From assembly GCA_022510815.1 (NCBI GenBank), contig JAFLST010000001.1:5259-69258 (forward strand): a stretch of DNA of 64,000 bases, read 5' to 3'. Below are positions 58,398 through 64,000 of this stretch, one piece after another (within the stretch, counting starts at the first letter, position 1; the number at the start of each line of letters is the position of its first letter). A program made the position numbers and the translations under genes. Origin of the DNA: Christensenellaceae bacterium (GTDB lineage: Bacteria > Bacillota > Clostridia > Christensenellales > Aristaeellaceae). The notes beneath the pieces were generated by a model, which did no database searches, was not told the DNA's origin, and worked only from the letters and a program-made list of their open reading frames with translations.

Positions 58398-58834
58398 GTC
58401 ATCGCAATGAAATGGAAACCCAGTTCCTCAGCGTACCCGAGAATGAGTCCTTCGCCCGGGTGGTCATCGCCGCTTTCGCGGTGCAGCTCTCCCCGACCGT
58501 CAGCGAGATCGCTGACCTGAAGACGGCTGTGTCGGAGGCGGTAACCAACGCCATCGTGCATGGATATGAGGGAACCCGCGGCATGGTGACCATGCGCTGC
58601 TCGGTGGACGACCGTGGCACCATGATCGTGGAGGTATCGGACGAGGGCAAGGGCATTTCCGATGTGGATCAGGCCATGGAGCCCTTCTTTACCACCCGGC
58701 CCGAGCAGGAGCGCAGCGGCATGGGCTTCGCGGTCATGCAGACCTTCATGGATGATCTGGAGGTCGAGTCCGCGCCCGGTCAAGGGACGCTGGTGCGCAT
58801 GAAGAAGCGCATCCACGCAGGAGGCATGCCGTGA
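58394..58834 (+). CDS. spoIIAB: Anti-sigma-F factor SpoIIAB
   Basis: MSHRNEMETQFLSVPENESFARVVIAAF; EAVTNAIVHGYE; internal to ORF 57920-58834. Confidence 0.96.
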   Translation: MSHRNEMETQFLSVPENESFARVVIAAFAVQLSPTVSEIADLKTAVSEAVTNAIVHGYEGTRGMVTMRCSVDDRGTMIVEVSDEGKGISDVDQAMEPFFTTRPEQERSGMGFAVMQTFMDDLEVESAPGQGTLVRMKKRIHAGGMP

Positions 58835-59505
58835 CCGAACAAAGCGTCTCTGTACAGGAGCGCAAGGCGCTGGCGGAGAACCACCTGCCGCTGGTGGCCG
58901 CGATGGTACGGCGCTTTCCGTGGCAGAACAGGGAGCGCGAGGAGCTGTATCAGCAGGGCTGCGTCGGGCTGATGAAGGCGCTGGCCCGATATGACGCAAG
59001 CCTCGGCACGGCTTTCTCCACCTATGCCGCGGCAATGATTCTCGGCGAGATGAGGATGCTCAGCCGGCTGGATATGCCTGTGCACGTTCCACGGCGTGAC
59101 CGCGAGCTGCGCAGCCGCATCCGACGGGCGGAAAGCACGCTGACGGCGCATCTGGGGCGGGAACCCACGGTGCAGGAAATCGCCAAGATGCTGAAGGTCG
59201 ACCCGGCTGAGCTGGTGCTGTCTATGGAGGAGATCAGCGTCACCTCCATCGACGCTGCGTCACCCAACGGCGCCCAGATGGCGGACCTGCTCCCCGACCG
59301 GGACGACTGGATGAACCGCCTGCTTCTGCGCGACATGGTCTCGCGCCTGCCCGACCGCGACCGGAAGCTACTGCTGCTGCGATACCGCTACGGTCTATCA
59401 CAGACGGAGACGGCCCGGCGGCTCAGCATGACGCAGGTTCAGGTCAGCCGAAGAGAAATGCAGATCAAGGCCCAGCTCAAAAAGGAATGGCTCGACGATA
59501 CATAA
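58831..59505 (+). CDS. sigF: Sporulation sigma factor SigF
   Basis: GTG start; sigma70 regions 2-4; spoIIAA-AB-sigF operon. Confidence 0.96.
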   Translation: MTEQSVSVQERKALAENHLPLVAAMVRRFPWQNREREELYQQGCVGLMKALARYDASLGTAFSTYAAAMILGEMRMLSRLDMPVHVPRRDRELRSRIRRAESTLTAHLGREPTVQEIAKMLKVDPAELVLSMEEISVTSIDAASPNGAQMADLLPDRDDWMNRLLLRDMVSRLPDRDRKLLLLRYRYGLSQTETARRLSMTQVQVSRREMQIKAQLKKEWLDDT

Positions 59506-59547
59506 AAACAGACCGCGGTTGCTTGGTGGCGACTACGGTCTGTTTTT
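59504..59547. terminator. Bidirectional terminator AAAAACAGACCG/CGGTCTGTTTTT
   Basis: 12-bp stem between convergent sigF and deoD. Confidence 0.88.
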
Positions 59548-59589
59548 GCAATGGTCGGTTTTGCGTGTTACATGTGAAACATCGGTCGG

Positions 59590-60297
59590 TTATGCGATTT
59601 CCAGCGCGATCTCCATCATCTTGGTGAAGGTGTTCTGCCGGGCCTCCGCGTCCAGCTCCTCACCGGTGAAGGGATTGTCCGAGATGGTGCACAGGGCCAG
59701 CGCGTTCTTGCCAGACCGGGCAGCGTTCAGATAGAGCGCCGCGGCTTCCATCTCCACGGCCAGCACGCCCAGCTTCTGCAGCGCACCGAGGGGCTTCGAC
59801 TCATCATAGAAAGTATCCGAGGAATACAGCGCACCGGGCACGGGCACCTGACCGAGCTTTTCACCCGCTTCCATGGCCGCCTTGAGCAGCTCCCAAGAGC
59901 AGCAGGGCGCCGTGCAGCCATTAAAACCGAACTGTGCGCCGAAGTTGGAGTTCGTGTAAGCGCTCATGCCCGCGACGATATCGCGCACCTTGAGCTTCTG
60001 AGACAGCATACCCGCTGAACCGATGCGGATGATATTCTCCACACCATAGAAGTTGAACAGCTCGTAAGAGTAGATGCCGATGGACGGCATGCCCATGCCC
60101 GAAGCCATGACGGACACGCGCTTGCCCTTGTACAGACCAGTATAACCCTGCACGCCGCGGGTATTATTGATCAGCTTCGCGTCGGTAAGAAAACTCTCAG
60201 CGATGAACTTGGAACGCAGCGGATCGCCGGGCATCAGCACGGTACGGGCAAAATCGCCCTCTTTCGCGGTAATGTGGGGCGTCGGAATGTTGCTCAT
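59590..60297 (-). CDS. deoD: Purine-nucleoside phosphorylase (DeoD type)
   Basis: PTPHITAKEGDFARTVLMPGDPLRSKFIAE. Confidence 0.96.
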   Translation of the reverse strand: MSNIPTPHITAKEGDFARTVLMPGDPLRSKFIAESFLTDAKLINNTRGVQGYTGLYKGKRVSVMASGMGMPSIGIYSYELFNFYGVENIIRIGSAGMLSQKLKVRDIVAGMSAYTNSNFGAQFGFNGCTAPCCSWELLKAAMEAGEKLGQVPVPGALYSSDTFYDESKPLGALQKLGVLAVEMEAAALYLNAARSGKNALALCTISDNPFTGEELDAEARQNTFTKMMEIALEIA

Positions 60298-60430
60298 GGT
60301 GTATTCCCCTTTCGTCCGGTTTCTTTGACTTATTATAGCATGTTTCGACAGGCTCCCGCAAGACCTTCCTTGACATCCTGCCGCAATTCTTCTACAATAA
60401 AGCGTGATTGCAGCGAATCGAGGCGATGGT

Positions 60431-62329
60431 ATGAACAACCGCTTTCTGCCCGTCACCATGGCGGAATGCAAGGCGCTGGGATGGGACGCGCCGGACTTTG
60501 TGTACGTCTGCGGGGATGCCTATGTGGATCACCCGTCCTTTGGTCTTGCCATCATCAGCCGCGTGCTGGAAAAAGCCGGTTACCGCGTTGCCATGCTGTG
60601 CCTGCCTCCATGGCAGGACGCCTCTGCCTTCACGTGCTTCGGCAGGCCCCGTCTGGGCTTTCTGGTCACAGCGGGCGTAATTGACAGCATGGTCAATCAC
60701 TATACCGTCGCGAAGAAGCGCCGCCATGAGGACGCTTACGCGCCAGGCAACAAAAGCGGCATGCGCCCTGACCGTGCCACGATTGTCTACTGCAACCGTA
60801 TCCGGCAAGCCTACCGCGATGTGCCCATCCTGATCGGCGGTGTGGAGGCGAGCCTGAGGCGTTTCTCTCATTATGATTACTGGGACGACAAGGTGCGCCA
60901 CTCCATTCTCGTTGACTCCGGCGCGACGCTGCTGATGTACGGCATGGGCGAGACGAGCATCATCGAATGCGCTAACTGGCTGGCGGATGGCGCAAATCCC
61001 GCCGAGCTGCCTCATATCCGCGGCATATGCTACATGAACAAAACCCCTGACCCGAACTGCGTGCAGCTTCCCGGACACCGGGAGGTCTGCGCCGACAAGC
61101 GCTGCTATGCCGAGGCGTTCCGCATTCAGTACGACGAGCAGGACGCCATCCGCGGCAAGCGCCTGTGCCAGCAGCAGGACACCGACCGCTATCTCATTCA
61201 AAACGCGCCGCCCCTGCCGCTGAGCCGGAAGCAGCTTGACGAGGTCTATGATTTGCCCTACACCCGCCGCTGGCATCCGATGTATGACAAGGACGGCGGT
61301 ATTCCCGCGCTGCAGGAGGTGGAGTTCTCCATCGCCGCGACCCGTGGATGCTTTGGCGCGTGCAGCTTTTGCGCGATCACCTTTCATCAGGGACGCATCA
61401 TTCAGTCACGCAGCGAGGAGAGCATCCTGCGGGAGGCAAAGCTACTGACCACCCTGCCCGGCTTCAAAGGCTACATTCACGATGTCGGCGGCCCTACGGC
61501 CAATTTCCGCCGGCCTGCCTGTCAGGATCAGCTCAAGCGCGGCGCGTGCAAACACCGGCAGTGTCTGTATCCGAAGCCATGCCCCCATCTTGATGTCGAT
61601 CACAGCGAGTTCGTGTCCATTCTGCGCAAGCTGCGGGCGCTCCCGAAGGTGAAGAAGGTTTTTGTCCGCTCCGGCCTTCGCTACGACTATATCATGGCCG
61701 ATAAGGACCCGACCTTCCTGCGGGAGCTCTGTCTGCACCATGTCTCAGGTCAGCTCAAGGTCGCTCCTGAACACGTCTGCCCCTATGTGCTCTCCCGCAT
61801 GGGCAAGCCGGGGCGAGATCTGTACGACCGATTTGTGCAGCGCTATCAGACCATGAACGAGAAGCTTGGTCTCAAGCAGTACCTGATCCCCTACCTGATG
61901 AGCAGCCATCCCGGCGCCGATCTGAACGCTGCCATCGAGCTGGCATGCTATCTTCGCGATACCGGCTTCTACCCCGATCAGGTGCAGGATTTTTATCCCA
62001 CGCCGGGCACGCTCTCGACCTGCATGTTCTATACCGGGCTTGACCCGCGAACCATGGACCCGGTTTTCGTCGCCCGTTCCCCCGAGGACAAGGCTATGCA
62101 GCGCGCGCTGATGCAGTACCGCGAGCCGCGCAATCGCCCCCTTGTCCGCAAGGCTCTGCGCATCGCCGGTCGTGACGACTTGATCGGCTTCGGCAAGAAC
62201 TGCCTTGTCACGCTGGAGCGAGATGATCGACCGCCGCGAGCCAAGAGCCGTTCCGCCACGAACGCGCGTCCTGCGACCAGTCATTGCTCAAGACCTGTCG
62301 GAAATAAAAAAGGCGCACGGAAGCGCTGA
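60431..62329 (+). CDS. YgiQ-family radical SAM protein
   Basis: SIAATRGCFGACSFCAITFHQGR; YVCGDAYVDHPSFGLAII. Confidence 0.96.
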   Translation: MNNRFLPVTMAECKALGWDAPDFVYVCGDAYVDHPSFGLAIISRVLEKAGYRVAMLCLPPWQDASAFTCFGRPRLGFLVTAGVIDSMVNHYTVAKKRRHEDAYAPGNKSGMRPDRATIVYCNRIRQAYRDVPILIGGVEASLRRFSHYDYWDDKVRHSILVDSGATLLMYGMGETSIIECANWLADGANPAELPHIRGICYMNKTPDPNCVQLPGHREVCADKRCYAEAFRIQYDEQDAIRGKRLCQQQDTDRYLIQNAPPLPLSRKQLDEVYDLPYTRRWHPMYDKDGGIPALQEVEFSIAATRGCFGACSFCAITFHQGRIIQSRSEESILREAKLLTTLPGFKGYIHDVGGPTANFRRPACQDQLKRGACKHRQCLYPKPCPHLDVDHSEFVSILRKLRALPKVKKVFVRSGLRYDYIMADKDPTFLRELCLHHVSGQLKVAPEHVCPYVLSRMGKPGRDLYDRFVQRYQTMNEKLGLKQYLIPYLMSSHPGADLNAAIELACYLRDTGFYPDQVQDFYPTPGTLSTCMFYTGLDPRTMDPVFVARSPEDKAMQRALMQYREPRNRPLVRKALRIAGRDDLIGFGKNCLVTLERDDRPPRAKSRSATNARPATSHCSRPVGNKKGARKR

Positions 62330-62347
62330 AATCATCCAAGAAAAACG

Positions 62348-62378
62348 AGCGTGCCGTTCCCAGCCGGAGCGGCACGCT
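62348..62378. terminator. Hairpin AGCGTGCCG/CGGCACGCT
   Basis: 9-bp perfect stem between convergent genes. Confidence 0.75.
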
Positions 62379-62381
62379 TGC

Positions 62382-62870
62382 TCATTCATTCAGTTCCTTG
62401 GCGTAATACAGCACCAGCTCGCCGTCTTCCGTGGCAGCGGTGATGAACTCTCTGTAGCCCCAGTGGAGATAGATCGCCAGATTCCGGGCCTCCCGCGCTT
62501 CCACGCCAATGGTCAGGCGCTTGATGCCATGCTCACGGGCGTGCTGCTCCATCAGACGAACCAGCGCCGATATGTGTCCCTGTCCCTCGTATTCCTTGCG
62601 GATGCGCAGCGCGTTCACATTAGCTGTCGAAGCGCCGTCAGCCAGTTCTGTCCTGCCGCCGACAGCGCCGCATTCCGGTGAAAAGAGCAGCGTTCCCTCT
62701 CCGACAGGGCTGCCGTGATCAACAACGGCGAAGGTTGCGGCTTTTCCATCCAAGTGATAGCTGATGTATTCGGCTTTCCACCGCGGCCAGCGCGGATCAT
62801 CAGGATTCGCGGCAATGTTGGCGTTCCACAGGCTTTCCAGATCGCCAAGCGTTGCCCTGCGGTATTCCAT
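62382..62870 (-). CDS. GNAT-family N-acetyltransferase
   Basis: RIRKEYEGQGHISALVRLMEQHARE. Confidence 0.9.
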   Translation of the reverse strand: MEYRRATLGDLESLWNANIAANPDDPRWPRWKAEYISYHLDGKAATFAVVDHGSPVGEGTLLFSPECGAVGGRTELADGASTANVNALRIRKEYEGQGHISALVRLMEQHAREHGIKRLTIGVEAREARNLAIYLHWGYREFITAATEDGELVLYYAKELNE

Positions 62871-62888
62871 GCGAACGGCCCCTTTGCG

Positions 62889-63584
62889 TTACATTGGCAG
62901 CATGAGCGTTCTGGCCAGCCGCGTCGCGACCTCATCCCACTCGTCAATGCGCAGAATCTCCACGCTGCCGAAGGGCGCGTCCAGCAGCACCTCGACGCTG
63001 CGGCGATACCGATTGAGCACGCTCAGCAGCGTGACCGTGTCATGCATCTGCGCCTTCTTCGCGTCCTCCAGCAGACCCAGCGCCACATCCAGCCAGCAGC
63101 TGTTGATCAGGTGCAGGATGATTCCGGCAACATCAGTCACCGGCGGATAAACGATCTGCTGCTCCTGCGCCGCGCTGATCTCCCGCTCAACCAGCGGCAG
63201 AAACACATCCTTCAGCGCCTCCTGATAGCACAGGCCCATTGTACGGCCCTCGGGGGTGCGAAGCAAGGGCAGCAGCATGTTCATGAAGGGGATTTCCTCC
63301 CGGCGCAGCGGCATGAAACCATGCAGGAGAATATTCAGCCGCTCCATGGGCGCAGTCACGCTCTGCAAAAGACTGTCCGCCCGCTCGCCAGCGCGTTCCG
63401 CCCGCATGCGGCACAGGGTATTCAGCACTTCCTCCTTGCTGTTGAAGTGATGGTAAAACCCGCCCTTGCTGATGTGCAGGACGTTCAAAATGTCCTGCAC
63501 GCTGGTCGCTTCATAGCCCTTGGTGCAGAACAGGCGCTCCGCCACCGCAAGCATCTCCTGCCGAGTTTCCTCGCCCTTTCGCAT
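62889..63584 (-). CDS. TetR/AcrR-family regulator
   Basis: AERLFCTKGYEATSVQDILNVLHISKGGFYHHFNSKEEVL. Confidence 0.95.
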   Translation of the reverse strand: MRKGEETRQEMLAVAERLFCTKGYEATSVQDILNVLHISKGGFYHHFNSKEEVLNTLCRMRAERAGERADSLLQSVTAPMERLNILLHGFMPLRREEIPFMNMLLPLLRTPEGRTMGLCYQEALKDVFLPLVEREISAAQEQQIVYPPVTDVAGIILHLINSCWLDVALGLLEDAKKAQMHDTVTLLSVLNRYRRSVEVLLDAPFGSVEILRIDEWDEVATRLARTLMLPM

Positions 63585-63614
63585 ATTCGTCAACCCCTTC
63601 CGTTTCTGTTCTTT

Positions 63615-63643
63615 AGTATAGTGCATATCGGTCGGTTCGTCAA
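63615..63643 (-). promoter_or_regulatory. Sigma-A promoter TTGACG-N17-TATACT with AACCGACCG in the spacer
   Basis: Motif and spacing; candidate TetR operator half-sites at 63629-63637 and 63660-63668. Confidence 0.7.
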
Positions 63644-63669
63644 GCTTTTAACTGAAATCCGGTCGGTTT

Positions 63670-64000
63670 TCAATTCTTGACCTTTCGCTGCATCCATTTG
63701 ACCGTCTCAACCAGCGGCACGATACACAGCGCCAGTACCAGCGCGACGCCATATTCCGCCAGTGTGATCGTCGAAAATCCGAATAGCTTGGACAACGCCG
63801 GAACATAGATCACCGCCGTCGTCAGCGCCAGCGCCGCCGCCGCGCCTCCCCATAGCCACAGGTTATGCCTCTCCAGCCGGAAGATGCTGTCGCGCCGAGA
63901 GCGAACGTTGAAGGATTGGGCAATCTCCGCCATAGACAGGGTCAGGAAGGCCATGGTCATGCCGTTAGCGTCGTTTGTGAATCGCCAAATCCCAGTCTCC
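63670..64000 (-). CDS. Cation-translocating P-type ATPase, C-terminal fragment (continues off the right edge)
   Basis: ETGIWRFTNDANGMTMAFLTLSMAEIAQSFNVRSRRDSIF; frame stays open to the window edge upstream of the track ATG. Confidence 0.82.
   Translation of the reverse strand, partial: ETGIWRFTNDANGMTMAFLTLSMAEIAQSFNVRSRRDSIFRLERHNLWLWGGAAAALALTTAVIYVPALSKLFGFSTITLAEYGVALVLALCIVPLVETVKWMQRKVKN

Noticed and set aside
57920-58834. 304-aa fused ORF covering spoIIAA and spoIIAB
   Set aside because: The N-terminal part is out of frame with real SpoIIAA; the true SpoIIAB start is ATG 58394 with its own SD.
1-64000. CRISPR arrays, rRNA, tRNA, IS elements
   Set aside because: No repeat-spacer pattern, rRNA-like stretch, cloverleaf-like GGTTCRANNC segment or transposase-like protein was recognised while reading; a dedicated scan (tRNAscan-SE, Infernal, CRISPR finder) would be needed to exclude them formally.

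Overview
Window from a high-GC, spore-forming Firmicutes/Clostridia-type chromosome (inferred from gene content, including a canonical spoIIAA-spoIIAB-sigF operon). Coding density is high and I count about 65 genes. Most are housekeeping: dprA-topA-trmFO-hslV-hslU, lexA, a XerC-like recombinase, recG, a fakA-like gene, ppk, lepA, hemW, tyrS, galT, uppP, deoD and a YgiQ-type radical SAM gene. There are three two-component systems, two of them next to ABC-export modules. No rRNA, tRNA, CRISPR array, prophage or transposon was recognised. The most interesting signals are non-coding or missed by the ORF track. (1) Two unrelated orphan genes, a Cys-rich protein at the left edge and a DUF11-like protein at 29.3 kb, share a promoter-like block GCAC-N16-CATAG[T/A]CTGCT[T/C]GTG that fits a late-sporulation sigma-K promoter. 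(2) A five-unit 11-bp direct-repeat array (3798-3852) lies against a weak -35 box next to a PhoB/OmpR-type two-component system. (3) Three TATCG-N5-CGATA palindromes surround a perfect sigma-A promoter upstream of a padR gene. (4) An unlisted 39-aa membrane peptide ORF follows padR-DUF2812. (5) A CPBP protease gene is split by one in-frame TAG. (6) A Tyr-type T-box lies upstream of an aminotransferase-tyrS operon. (7) An SOS box sits between lexA and a divergent 8-Cys mini-protein. All assignments come from reading the sequence; no searches were run.
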